Positions 18,701 to 26,212 of a DNA stretch of 64,000 nt are shown in pieces. A program made the position numbers and the translations under genes. The DNA is from Klebsiella pneumoniae. GTDB taxonomy: Bacteria > Pseudomonadota > Gammaproteobacteria > Pseudomonadales > UBA5518. Under the pieces are notes generated by a model that did no database searches, had not been told where the DNA came from, and saw only the letters and a program-made list of their open reading frames with translations. The DNA is taken from NCBI GenBank assembly GCA_945862145.1, contig CAMAXE010000023.1, positions 1-64,000 on the forward strand, in the 5' to 3' direction. The stretch's first letter is position 1. Each line of letters starts with the position of its first letter.

Positions 18701-19153
18701 GCGCTGCACGAGATCGTCGATCATGCCGAGCAGACCCATCGTCATGCCGTCGCGCGGGTGATAGATGCGCTCGACGCCGTAGGCTTGCAGCTCGTCGATC
18801 TCCTCAGGCGTGATGGTGCCGCCGCCGCCGCCGAAGACGCGGATATGCGGGGCATTCAGCTCCTTCAGCATGTCGACCATGTAGCGGAAGAATTCGTTGT
18901 GACCGCCCTGATAAGAGCTGATGGCGATGCCGTCGGCGTCTTCCTGCAACGCTGCGCGCACGATCTCGCGTACGCCGCGGTTGTGGCCGAGGTGAATGAC
19001 CTCGGCGCCTTGCGCCTGGATCAGGCGACGCATCACGTTGATGGCGGCGTCGTGGCCGTCGAACAGCGAGGCGGCGGTAATGAAGCGCAGGGGTTTGGCT
19101 GTGCCCGAGGCGTCAGGGGTGTTCGCCGAGGCGGGCGTGGGTGCAGTGGCCAT
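15701..19153 (-). CDS. icmF: Fused isobutyryl-CoA mutase with MeaI-like GTPase
   Basis: A single 1150-residue polypeptide combining the three parts of an adenosylcobalamin acyl-CoA mutase. The B12-binding domain is first ([14 protein letters not shown], base-off His motif, about residues 30-40), then a G3E P-loop chaperone GTPase (GTGGAGKSS near 215 and [15 protein letters not shown]), a helical linker, and the C-terminal TIM-barrel mutase ([57 protein letters not shown]). This order is diagnostic of IcmF, which interconverts isobutyryl- and butyryl-CoA and in some members isovaleryl-/pivalyl-CoA. It is slightly longer than typical IcmF. Divergent acyl-CoA dehydrogenases and a regulator with a matching palindrome at the promoter support a role in branched short-chain acyl-CoA breakdown. 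Confidence 0.95.
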   Translation of the reverse strand: MATAPTPASANTPDASGTAKPLRFITAASLFDGHDAAINVMRRLIQAQGAEVIHLGHNRGVREIVRAALQEDADGIAISSYQGGHNEFFRYMVDMLKELNAPHIRVFGGGGGTITPEEIDELQAYGVERIYHPRDGMTMGLLGMIDDLVQRTAAVRKPSARPDETHIDDEIAVAQMVSAIEEGLFSEPELARRRKEWTLRAGQVPVVGITGTGGAGKSSVTDEILSRLLRFFPDRRIAVLAVDPTRRRTGGALLGDRIRMNSLISDRLYMRSMATRRQHLATNEMLGDVILFLKSLGFDMVIVETAGIGQSDSEIVDLVDFSVYVMTSEYGAASQLEKIDMLDFADMIILNKFDKRGAEDALRDVRKQWRRNHNAFDVAEADIPVFPSIASQFNDPGVNWAFRSLCLRMATKLKLPAGRWEPSINTDLREPKSVALIPGNRQRYLADIAEGGRAENARAESQSDIADRAQHLFETLRELADVALPAALTGFAAELLVDKSVDNSLRTIRQRYQAAIDALGADSLALLREWPERLAGIRTEQYSYTVRGKEVRGDNYKESLSRLQIPKIGAPGYKGWGEQLRFLLKHNLPGFYPYTAGVFPYRRDGEDPARMFAGEGTPERTNRRFHFVARGQPANRLSTAFDSVTLYGEDPAVRPDIYGKVGNSGVSIATVDDMKKLYSGFDLCDPATSVSMTINGPAPIILAFFMNAAIDQQIEKHLKVTSQWDAVQQQIHGHFAGRERPQYQGDLPEGSDGLGLGLLGVSGDMVVDAETYARIRKDTLSKVRGTVQADILKEDQAQNTCIFSTGFAMKMMGDVQQFFIDNNVRNYYSVSISGYHIAEAGANPISQLAFTLSNGFTIVEYYLSRGMGIDDFAPNLSFFFSNGMDPEYTVIGRVARRIWARAMRERYGAAPRSQMLKYHIQTSGRSLHAQEMSFNDIRTTLQALCAIFDNCNSLHTNAYDEAITTPTEESVRRALAIQLVINREFGLNFCENPLQGSFIVDELTDLVEEAVYAEFERISERGGVLGAMDTMYQRSKIQDESLYYESKKHDGSLPLIGVNTFLPPAGQEETIEGRELMRSSDDEKDEQIAYLAAFQSRHADASPAAIASLQQVAEERGNIFNELMSAGKVCSLGQISGALYEVGGIYRRNM

Positions 19154-19239
19154 GGGATGGATCTCCGGCGTGGCTCGGGGGATTGGAAACGGGCAGGAAA
19201 ACCCGGCCGCTTTGAATCAGGTTTTGCAGATATTGCCCT

Positions 19240-19252
19240 ATTGTCGGACAAT
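19240..19252. promoter_or_regulatory. Predicted GntR/FadR-type operator (icmF / acyl-CoA dehydrogenase)
   Basis: The sequence ATTGTCGGACAAT is a palindrome except for its centre base and matches the general TNGTNNNACNA pattern bound by FadR-subfamily GntR regulators. It lies between divergent icmF (start 19153) and the acyl-CoA dehydrogenase gene (start 19396). Its core TTGTCGGACAA is repeated exactly 10 bases upstream of the gntR-type gene at 21814. Confidence 0.65.
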
Positions 19253-19395
19253 GGGTCAATCATCAGCTGCCGCGCCTCGCAGCAATCCATGCGCGACCCG
19301 TTCAGGCTGTTTTTTATCTGCTGCAAATGTTTGCGAATCCCGACGAGCGTTGAGGACGAGACCGACCATTCCGGGCAACTGCGGAGACCTTCCAA

Positions 19396-20523
19396 GTGAT
19401 CCTGAGCGAGCAACAGACCAGCATCCGTGACGCCGTCCGCGCCTTCGCCGGAGAGCGGATCCGTCCGCGGTCGATGGAGTTCGAGCGCGATGCGGCTTTC
19501 CCTCCGCAGCTTTTTCTGGAACTGGGCGAACTGGGCCTGATGGGCATGATGGCGCCCGAGTCTTATGGCGGCGCCGGGGCTGACTGTGTGAGCTATGCGC
19601 TCGCACTGATCGAACTCGCTGCAGCAGACGGCGCCCTCTCGACGATCGTCTCGATCCAGAACTCGATCATGGTGAGCGGTCTGCTCGTCGAAGGCAGCGA
19701 GGCGCAGCGCGAGCGCTGGTTACCGGATCTCGTATCGGGAATGCTGATTGGCGCCTTCGCGCTCACCGAGTCCGACGCCGGTTCCGACGCCGGCGCCATC
19801 CGTACCCGGGCGCGGCGTATCGAGGGTGGCTGGCAACTCGACGGCAGCAAGCAGTTCATTACTTCGGGGCGTATCGCAGGCCTCGCGATGGTGATCGCCG
19901 TGAGCGACCCGGAGGCAGGCCGCAAGGGCATGTCCGCCTTTCTGGTACCCACCGACACACCCGGTTACCGCGTCGACAAGATCGAACACAAACTCGGGCA
20001 ACAGGCCTCCGACACCTGCTCGCTGCGCTTCGAGAGCTGCCGTATCGGCGACGACGCCCTGCTCGGCACCGCCGGGCGCGGCTACGCGATAGCGCTATCG
20101 AACCTCGAATCCGGGCGCATTGGCATCGCGGCGCAATCCGTGGGCATGGCGCAGGCGGCGCTCGAGATCGCGGTGAACTACGCGCGCGATCGCCGCTCCT
20201 TCGGCAAGCCCATCATCGAGCACCAGGCGGTGGGGTTCCGGCTCGCGGATCTGGCGACGCAACTCGCTGCCGCGCGCGAACTTGTGCTCCACGCTGCCGC
20301 CATGAAAGATGCCGGCCTGCCCTGCCTCAAGGAAGCGGCCATGGCCAAGCTCTTCGCCTCCGAGGCCGCCGAGACCATCACCAGCGGCGCTATCCAGACG
20401 CTCGGCGGCTACGGCTATCTGGAAGAGTTCGGTCTGGCGAAAATCTACCGCGACGCTCGCGTTTGCCAGATCTACGAAGGAACCTCCGACATCCAGCGCC
20501 TGCTGATCGCACGCGCACTCTGA
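19396..20523 (+). CDS. Acyl-CoA dehydrogenase
   Basis: A 375-residue flavoprotein that introduces an alpha,beta double bond into an acyl-CoA and passes electrons to ETF. It has the standard N-terminal helical, central beta and C-terminal helical domains, FAD/substrate signature ALTESDAGSDAGAIRT, the QTLGGYGYLEEF motif and the catalytic-base region YEGTSDIQRLLIAR (Glu361). The GTG at 19396 fits the usual family start (ILSEQQTSIRDAVRAFA). Short- or branched-chain acyl-CoA specificity is suggested by its position opposite icmF with a shared operator-like site. It is followed after 15 bases by a second, divergent-type acyl-CoA dehydrogenase. Confidence 0.92.
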   Translation: MILSEQQTSIRDAVRAFAGERIRPRSMEFERDAAFPPQLFLELGELGLMGMMAPESYGGAGADCVSYALALIELAAADGALSTIVSIQNSIMVSGLLVEGSEAQRERWLPDLVSGMLIGAFALTESDAGSDAGAIRTRARRIEGGWQLDGSKQFITSGRIAGLAMVIAVSDPEAGRKGMSAFLVPTDTPGYRVDKIEHKLGQQASDTCSLRFESCRIGDDALLGTAGRGYAIALSNLESGRIGIAAQSVGMAQAALEIAVNYARDRRSFGKPIIEHQAVGFRLADLATQLAAARELVLHAAAMKDAGLPCLKEAAMAKLFASEAAETITSGAIQTLGGYGYLEEFGLAKIYRDARVCQIYEGTSDIQRLLIARAL

Positions 20524-20538
20524 GAAGGAAACACTGAT

Positions 20539-21726
20539 ATGACAGCCGAAACCCACACTGGCGCTGGCCCGGAACTCACCGCTGCCATCGCGGCACGCAT
20601 CGAGAGCTTCGTGCGGGAGGTCGTGATTCCCTACGAGGGCGATCCGCGCCGCGACCACCACGGCGCACCCACCGACGAGCTCGTCAACGAGTTGCGGGAA
20701 CTCGCCCGCCGCGCCGGCGTACTCACACCGCATATCCTCGCTGACGGGCGCCACTTGACCCAACGCGAAACCGCCGTGGTCCTTGAGAAATCCGGTCTGT
20801 CGCTGCTCGGGCCGCTCGCTGTGAACACCGCCGCGCCCGACGAGGGAAACATGTTCCTGCTGGGGCGCATCGCGAGCCCGGAACTGCAGGAAAAATTCCT
20901 GCGCCCGCTCGTCGAAGGCCGCACGCGCTCTGCCTTTTTCATGTCCGAACCTGCGCTCGAAGGCGGTGCGGGCTCCGATCCCTCGATGATGCAGACACGC
21001 TGCTGGCAGGAAGGCGAGGAATGGGTGATCGAGGGCCGCAAAGCGTTCATCACCGGCGCCAAGGGCGCGGGCGTGGGCATCGTGATGGCGAAAGCCGAGG
21101 CCGGTGCCTGCATGTTCCTGGTTGAACTTCCGCATCCGGCGATCGTGATCGAGCACATCCCCAACACCATCGACAACTCCATGCCCGGCGGCCATGCCAC
21201 CCTGCGCATCGACAGGATGCGCGTGCCGGCCTCACAGATGCTTGGCAAGGCAGGCCAGGGCTTTGACTATGCGCAGGTGCGCCTTGCGCCTGCGCGGCTC
21301 TCGCACTGCATGCGCTGGCTGGGCGCCTGCCGTCGCGCGCAGGAAATCGCGGTGGACTACGCCAACCGCAGGCAGGCCTTCGGCAAGCAATTGATCGAGC
21401 ACGAGGGCGTGGGCTTCATGCTGGCGGAGAACGTGATCGACCTGCAGCAGAGCACACTGATGATCGACTGGTGCGCCGGCGTGCTGGACAGCGGCTCAGC
21501 CGGCATCGCCGAAAGCTCGATGGCCAAAGTGGCGGTATCGGAGGCGCTGATGCGCATCGCCGACCGCTGCGTGCAAGTGATGGGCGGCCGCGGCGTGACG
21601 GGCGACACCATCGTCGAGCAGGTCTTCCGGGAAATCCGCGCCTTCCGCATCTACGACGGCCCCACCGAGGTCCACAAGTGGAGCCTCGCGAAGCGCATTC
21701 GCCGCGAGTGGAAGGCCGCTCAGTGA
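20539..21726 (+). CDS. Acyl-CoA dehydrogenase, ACAD10/11-like branch
   Basis: A 395-residue acyl-CoA dehydrogenase relative. The N-terminal domain is longer than in the upstream gene, with the FAD-site motif MSEPALEGGAGSDPSMMQT and the C-terminal IYDGPTEVHKWSLAKRIRREW. In this branch the catalytic Glu of the 'YEGT' motif is replaced by Asp (YDGPTEVHK), as in ACAD10/11-type enzymes, so catalysis or substrate may differ from the classical enzymes. An AGAAGGA ribosome-binding site precedes the ATG. It lies 15 bases after the first dehydrogenase, so they are very likely co-transcribed. Substrate unknown. Confidence 0.9.
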   Translation: MTAETHTGAGPELTAAIAARIESFVREVVIPYEGDPRRDHHGAPTDELVNELRELARRAGVLTPHILADGRHLTQRETAVVLEKSGLSLLGPLAVNTAAPDEGNMFLLGRIASPELQEKFLRPLVEGRTRSAFFMSEPALEGGAGSDPSMMQTRCWQEGEEWVIEGRKAFITGAKGAGVGIVMAKAEAGACMFLVELPHPAIVIEHIPNTIDNSMPGGHATLRIDRMRVPASQMLGKAGQGFDYAQVRLAPARLSHCMRWLGACRRAQEIAVDYANRRQAFGKQLIEHEGVGFMLAENVIDLQQSTLMIDWCAGVLDSGSAGIAESSMAKVAVSEALMRIADRCVQVMGGRGVTGDTIVEQVFREIRAFRIYDGPTEVHKWSLAKRIRREWKAAQ

Positions 21727-21793
21727 GCGAATCAGGCGCTGCGAGCAGTGCTGTCACCCGTGCGGTCTTGGCGTCCGGATCGACGTTGACCCG

Positions 21794-21804
21794 TTGTCGG
21801 ACAA
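21794..21804. promoter_or_regulatory. Predicted GntR/FadR-type operator at the regulator's own gene
   Basis: TTGTCGGACAA occurs here, identical to the core at 19241-19251. It sits 10 bases before the chosen start codon of the GntR-type gene, a position suited to autorepression. Confidence 0.6.
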
Positions 21805-21813
21805 TCGATCACC

Positions 21814-22620
21814 ATGCTGCCTAATCCCCAGTTGGAACTGCCATCGTCGCCCATGACCAGCCGAGCGCCGGCCCAGTTCGCAACGCTCAAGCGTGTGCCC
21901 GCCTACCTGCAGGTGAGCGAGCGTATACGCGCGGCGATACTCGGCGGCGAGATTCCCGCAGGCGAGCTTCTGCCCACCGAGACCGAGCTCGCCACCCAGT
22001 TCGGCGTGACACGCTCCACCGTGCGCGAGGCCATCAGGTTGCTGGAGCAAGGTGGCCTGCTGGGCCGCGCGGGGCGCAAACGGCTGGCGGTGCGGCTGCC
22101 CTCGCTGGAATCCGCCTCGCGCTCGATCAGCGTGGCAATGCAGATGCACCGCGTGACCTTCAAGGACCTGTGGGAAATCTCGATGGGGCTCGAGCCGCTC
22201 GCGGCCCGACTCGCCTGCGCCACGCTCGATGCGCAGTACACGGCGCTGCTGGCGGCCAACCTGGAGCGTACCCGCGCGGCCTTTGACGACGATCTGGAAA
22301 TGCTCGAGGCCGAAATCGAGTTCCACGACCTCGTAGCCCGCGCAACGCGCAACCACGCGCTGCTGCTGGCACGCGAACCGCTCAACCTGCTCTTCTACCC
22401 CGCCTACCGCCCGGTGATCGAGCGCCTGAAGCCCGGCAAGCGGATCCTCGAATCGCACCAGAAAATCTTCGAGGCGATCCGCCGCAATGACCCCGACACC
22501 GCCGCCGAGTGGGCCGAGAAACATATGCGCGACTTCCGCCGGGGGATCCTGATGGCCAAGCTCGACTTCGACGGCCCGGTCGCGGCCACGTACGCGGAAG
22601 GCACAAGCCGGACCGCTTGA
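21814..22620 (+). CDS. GntR-family (FadR subfamily) transcriptional regulator
   Basis: A 268-residue regulator with an N-terminal winged helix-turn-helix (about 30-90: YLQVSERIRAAILGGEIPAG, then TETELATQFGVTRSTVREAI and LEQGGLLGR) and a C-terminal all-helical FCD ligand-binding domain (about 105-245). FCD proteins sense organic acids or acyl-CoAs. Two identical palindromes, one at its own promoter and one between icmF and the acyl-CoA dehydrogenases, are the obvious operator candidates, suggesting local control of branched acyl-CoA metabolism. A second in-frame ATG at 21853 (MTSRAP) is an alternative start; with it the upstream palindrome would lie in the leader. The ligand is not determinable. 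Confidence 0.88.
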   Translation: MLPNPQLELPSSPMTSRAPAQFATLKRVPAYLQVSERIRAAILGGEIPAGELLPTETELATQFGVTRSTVREAIRLLEQGGLLGRAGRKRLAVRLPSLESASRSISVAMQMHRVTFKDLWEISMGLEPLAARLACATLDAQYTALLAANLERTRAAFDDDLEMLEAEIEFHDLVARATRNHALLLAREPLNLLFYPAYRPVIERLKPGKRILESHQKIFEAIRRNDPDTAAEWAEKHMRDFRRGILMAKLDFDGPVAATYAEGTSRTA

Positions 22621-22653
22621 CGCCGACCCGCCCCGGACGCGACATTGCGTGGC

Positions 22654-23679
22654 ATGAAAGCAGACTTCTCCCGGACCATCGACATCGCCACTGCACTGCT
22701 CTTCGGCACGGGGCTTTTCCTCAGCCTGTACCTGCACCTGCTGCCGGCACTGATAGCCGGCCTGCTGGTCTATTCGCTGGTGCATGCGCTGGTGCATGCG
22801 CTGGTGCCGCTGCTGCGGGCCGGCATCCTGGACCATCAGGCCTCACGCCTGCTCGCGGTATGGCTGATTGCCGCCGTCGTCATCGCCCTGGTCGCGGTCG
22901 GGGGCGTGGCGCTCAGCTCGCTGCTGCGCAACAGCGGCGAGAGCATCCCGCAGCTGATAACCCGCATGGCCGAAATCATCGAGGGCTCGCGCGGCAAGCT
23001 GCCCGGATGGCTGCTCGAGAACGTACCCCATGACGCCGACGAACTTCGGCTCGCGATCGTCGTTTGGCTGAAGGAACACGCCGGCACGTTTCAGGTCGCG
23101 GGCACCGGCCTTGGGCGGGCGCTGGCGCATATCCTGATCGGTATGGTGATTGGTGGCCTGCTGTCACTAGACGCCGCCCTGAAGCCACATCGCGACGCGC
23201 CACTGTCAGCGGCCATCGGTGAGCGCGGGCAGCGCCTGGCCGAGGCGTTCCGGCGCGTGGTGTTCGCGCAGTTCTGGATCTCGGCGCTCAACACGCTGTT
23301 CACCGGGCTCTTCATCGCCGGGGTGCTGCCGCTGCTAGGCGTACAACTGCCCTTTATCAAAACCCTTCTGCTGGTCACTTTCGTGGCGGGGCTGATACCC
23401 ATCCTCGGCAACCTGATCTCGAACACGGTGATTTTCGTCGTAGGACTCAGCCAGTCGCTAGCGGTGGCGATGGGAGCACTGATCTACCTGATCGTGATCC
23501 ACAAATTCGAGTATTTCCTGAACGCAAGAATTGTCGGCAGCCACATCAATGCCCGCGCGGCCGAGTTACTGCTCGCGATATTGCTGATGGAAGCGGCCTT
23601 CGGTATTCCAGGTCTGATTGCCGCGCCGATTTTCTACGCCTACCTGAAGGAAGAGTTGCGCAGCCGCGCGCTGGTGTAG
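22654..23679 (+). CDS. AI-2E/PerM-family membrane transporter
   Basis: A 341-residue polytopic inner-membrane protein with about seven or eight hydrophobic segments: two at the N-terminus (12-55), one near 68-90, then after a soluble region (95-155) clusters at 158-175 and 215-325. The tail motif FVAGLIPILGNLISNTVIF and the 'LNARIVGSHINARAAELLLAIL' region resemble the PerM/AI-2E transporter family (TqsA, PerM). Members export varied substrates, so autoinducer export should not be assumed. The ATG at 22654 was chosen over an in-frame TTG nine bases upstream. The stop codon TAG is part of a REP palindrome (GTAGGAGCGGGCC). Confidence 0.82.
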   Translation: MKADFSRTIDIATALLFGTGLFLSLYLHLLPALIAGLLVYSLVHALVHALVPLLRAGILDHQASRLLAVWLIAAVVIALVAVGGVALSSLLRNSGESIPQLITRMAEIIEGSRGKLPGWLLENVPHDADELRLAIVVWLKEHAGTFQVAGTGLGRALAHILIGMVIGGLLSLDAALKPHRDAPLSAAIGERGQRLAEAFRRVVFAQFWISALNTLFTGLFIAGVLPLLGVQLPFIKTLLLVTFVAGLIPILGNLISNTVIFVVGLSQSLAVAMGALIYLIVIHKFEYFLNARIVGSHINARAAELLLAILLMEAAFGIPGLIAAPIFYAYLKEELRSRALV

Positions 23680-24140
23680 GAGCGGGCCATGCCCGCGACC
23701 TCAGCGCCTGTCGCGCGCATTGCGCACTCCTACACGGATACGTTGCGCGGACCAAAAACCGACCTGCCCAGCAGGGCTCCGGCGTAGGAGCGGGCCATGC
23801 CCGCGAGCTCGGCGCCTGTGGCGGGCGTCACGCGCGCCGTGCGAGGCCTCTGTCGCGGGCATGGCCCGCTCCTACGGGGATGTCCCGAGCGTCGCCCGCG
23901 ACCTCAGCGTCTGTCGCGCGCATGGCGCGCTCCTACACGGATACGTTGCGCGGACCAAAAACCGAACTGCCCAGGGCTCCGGTGTAGGAGCGGGCCATGC
24001 CCGCGAGCTCGGCGCCTGTGGCGGGCGTCACGCGCGCCGTGCGAGGCCTCTGTCGCGGGCATGGCCCGCTCCTACGGGGATGTGTCCCGCGCATCGTCCG
24101 CGACCTCAGCGTCTGTCGCGCGCATGGCGCGCTCCTACAG
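23676..24140. repeat. REP-like repeat array, 203-bp composite unit
   Basis: The region between two convergent genes is a tandem of a roughly 203-base unit: equivalent points fall at 23714, 23917 and 24119. Each unit contains GTAGGAGCGGGCCATGCCCG in one orientation, its inverse CGCGGGCATGGCCCGCTCCT, and a GCGCGCATGGCGCGC palindrome. The core is the same as in the array at 15296-15698. The outermost copies supply the stop codons of both flanking genes. Long open frames here are artefacts of the repeat. Confidence 0.9.
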
Positions 24141-25151
24141 CAGTTCCTTGGCCAGAAACTCCATGTTGCGCACCGTGAGATCGAAGTCCGAGCTGTGGCC
24201 GATCAACAGCGAGGTTACGCGAGTTTTCTTCCAGTCCTGCAGGCGCTCGCGCACGCGGCCCTCGGGGCCGGCGAGCGAGATCTCGTCGACGAGCTGCTCC
24301 GGAACGGCTTCCACCGCTTCCATCTGCTTGCCTGCCAGAAACAGGTCCTGGATCTCCTGCGCGGCATCCGCATAACCCATGCGACCGAGCAGGTTCTTGT
24401 GGAAGTTCATGCCCTTGGCGCCCATGCCGCCCAGGTAGAGCGCCATGGTCCATTTGCCGGGGAGCAGCGCCTGCTTGAGGTCGTCGTTGATGCTGAGGTT
24501 CACCATCGCAGCCACTTCGAAATCAGGCCCTACGGGCGCCAGGCTCTCATCGAAAATATCCATCTTGTACGGCGAGCAGAAGATCGGCAGCCAGCCGTCG
24601 AAACACTCGGCCGAGAGCGCGACGTTCTTCGGCCCTTCGGCACCCAGCAGCACCGGGATGCGCTTGCGCAACGGGTGCGTGATGCTTTTCAGCGCCTTGC
24701 CGAGACCCATGCCGTTCTCACAGGGCAGGTGATACTGCTGGCCGTGGAACTCCACCGGCTCCTCGCGGGCGATCACCTTGCGGAAGATCTCGAGCCACTC
24801 GCGGGTACGTTCCAGAGGCTTCGCGAACGGCTGCCCGTACCAGCCTTCGACCACCTGCGGCCCGGAGACACCCACGCCCAGCATGAGGCGCCCATTGGAG
24901 AGATGGTCCAGCGTGAGCGCCGTCATCGCGGCACACGTTGGCGTACGCGCCGAGATCTGCATCACGCCGGTGGCGAGGCGGATCTTGCTGGTGTGTGCGG
25001 CGATGGCCGCGAGCGGCGTGAAGCAATCCGAGCCGTAGGCCTCCGCCGTCCACACCGAGTCAAAGCCGATACTCTCGGCTGCCTTGGCCAGCTCGATGAA
25101 GCGCGGCGTAGGTCCTTTCTGCCAGTAACCGAGCTGGAGTCCGAGTTTCAT
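24135..25151 (-). CDS. LLM-class flavin-dependent oxidoreductase (F420-type family)
   Basis: A 338-residue member of the luciferase-like monooxygenase superfamily, with the TIM-barrel start MKLGLQLGYWQKGPTPRFIE, the typical FDSVWTAEAYGSDCFTPLAAIA segment, and LGVGVSGPQVVEGWYG. It most resembles the 'LLM class F420-dependent oxidoreductase' group, although proteobacterial members may use FMN. The reaction is unknown; family members oxidise or reduce diverse organic substrates. The stop codon is contributed by the flanking REP element (CTCCTA on the plus strand). It is divergent from the SnoaL-like gene at 25300 across a 148-base promoter region. Confidence 0.85.
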   Translation of the reverse strand: MKLGLQLGYWQKGPTPRFIELAKAAESIGFDSVWTAEAYGSDCFTPLAAIAAHTSKIRLATGVMQISARTPTCAAMTALTLDHLSNGRLMLGVGVSGPQVVEGWYGQPFAKPLERTREWLEIFRKVIAREEPVEFHGQQYHLPCENGMGLGKALKSITHPLRKRIPVLLGAEGPKNVALSAECFDGWLPIFCSPYKMDIFDESLAPVGPDFEVAAMVNLSINDDLKQALLPGKWTMALYLGGMGAKGMNFHKNLLGRMGYADAAQEIQDLFLAGKQMEAVEAVPEQLVDEISLAGPEGRVRERLQDWKKTRVTSLLIGHSSDFDLTVRNMEFLAKELL

Positions 25152-25299
25152 GAGGGTGTGTCCGGGTGGAGTGACGGCCGAGTATAGACGGGGCCCTCCG
25201 CCCGGGCAGTGGCACGAACAGCCGTCTGCGGTTGACCGATCTGCTCAGGCACGGGCGCGGTTAGACTTCGCGTCTCGATCATTTTCCACGGAGCCGTCA

Positions 25300-25749
25300 A
25301 TGGATCAGCTTGCCGCCAACAAGGCCTTGGTGTCGCAGTTCTGGCAGGAGGTCTACGAGGGTCGCAACTACGATCTCATCGGGGACTTCTTCGCGACCGA
25401 CGGCGAGTACGTGGATGTGGCGATGCCGGATTCCGTGGCGCGCGGGCCGGGCGCGGTGGCCAAACGGCTGCGTATCGGGCACGAACCGGTGGAGCGTTTC
25501 ACGCATGTGGTGCACCGCATGATCGCGGAAGGCTCCACGGTGATGACGGAACATACCGAGACCTGGTACTTCCATACCGGCGAGGTGGTCGCCCTGCCGT
25601 TTGTTTCGGTGATGGAAATCGGCGACGGGAAAATCCGCCTCTGGCACGACTACTCCAACCTCGACACCCTGCTGAAAGGCGCGCCCGCATGGTGGATCGA
25701 GCACATCATGACCTTCACTGTGGAGGACTTTGGGTCGGCGTCTCCGTGA
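25300..25749 (+). CDS. SnoaL/NTF2-like protein (limonene-epoxide-hydrolase-like)
   Basis: A 149-residue small alpha+beta-barrel protein: N-terminal helices (NKALVSQFWQEVYEGRNYDLIGDFF), then antiparallel strands with EYVDVAMPD, VVHRMIAEGSTVMTEHTETW and IRLWHDYSNLDTLL. This matches the SnoaL/limonene-1,2-epoxide hydrolase-like branch of the NTF2 superfamily. A GGAG seven bases before the ATG and the conserved fold support the start; the longer in-frame extension upstream has no family similarity. The 3' end overlaps the convergent cytochrome gene by 35 bases. Either an isomerase/hydrolase role or a binding role is possible. Confidence 0.8.
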   Translation: MDQLAANKALVSQFWQEVYEGRNYDLIGDFFATDGEYVDVAMPDSVARGPGAVAKRLRIGHEPVERFTHVVHRMIAEGSTVMTEHTETWYFHTGEVVALPFVSVMEIGDGKIRLWHDYSNLDTLLKGAPAWWIEHIMTFTVEDFGSASP

Positions 25750-26212
25750 ACTGCATCAGGTAGGCGATAAGGTCAGCCCGGTCCTGCGGATCGGGCACGC
25801 CGAGGCTCATCATCATGTTGCCCGGAATGAAGCCCGACGGGTCCGCGAGCCAGGCGTCCAGGTACTCCGGGCTCCACACCAGCCCGGAATCCTTCAGCGC
25901 CCGGGAGTAATAGGCAAAACCCGCCTGCGTGCCGGCCTGCTTGCCAAAAACGCTCCACAGCGAGGGGCCGTTCTGGTGCCCGGCACCCCGGTCGGGATAG
26001 TGGCAGGTGCGGCAGGCACCGAAAACAACGCGCCCGCGCACCAGATCGGCCGCCTCAAGGCGCTCGGCAAACGCCGGCACTGCGGCGGGAGCAGCGGCAT
26101 CGGCTGCCATGAGGCGTGGCGATGGCAAAAGCGCCAGCACCACGAGGGCTGCTGCGATCATCGCCGCGCGCGCCTTGCCGCCGGAAATAACGTGGCTCGT
26201 AAATGCGCTCAT
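25715..26212 (-). CDS. Exported c-type cytochrome, probable partner of flavoprotein
   Basis: A 165-residue monoheme cytochrome c. It has a signal peptide (about residues 14-36, ending AADA), one CxxCH heme motif (CRTCH, residues 67-71), and Met-rich C-terminal sequence (PGNMMMSLGV) able to give the distal Met ligand, followed by DRADLIAYLMQF typical of class I cytochromes. The ATG overlaps the stop of the upstream flavoprotein gene by four bases (ATGA), strongly suggesting coupled translation and a two-subunit periplasmic flavocytochrome dehydrogenase in which this subunit carries electrons to the respiratory chain. A longer in-frame upstream extension lies within the flavoprotein gene and was rejected. 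Confidence 0.88.
   Translation of the reverse strand: MSAFTSHVISGGKARAAMIAAALVVLALLPSPRLMAADAAAPAAVPAFAERLEAADLVRGRVVFGACRTCHYPDRGAGHQNGPSLWSVFGKQAGTQAGFAYYSRALKDSGLVWSPEYLDAWLADPSGFIPGNMMMSLGVPDPQDRADLIAYLMQFTETPTQSPPQ

Noticed and set aside
15860-19399. 1179-codon open frame on the plus strand across icmF
   Set aside because: It is the antisense shadow of the mutase gene in high-G+C DNA; the minus-strand frame has all cobalamin-mutase motifs and the plus frame has no family signature.
22654-23679. Quorum-sensing autoinducer-2 exporter
   Set aside because: The AI-2E family name covers many transporters and no lsr/luxS context is seen.
23720-25187. Open frames of 152, 192 and 396 codons through the 23.7-24.1 kb array and opposite the LLM gene
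   Set aside because: Composed of REP repeat translation followed by the antisense of the flavin oxidoreductase gene.
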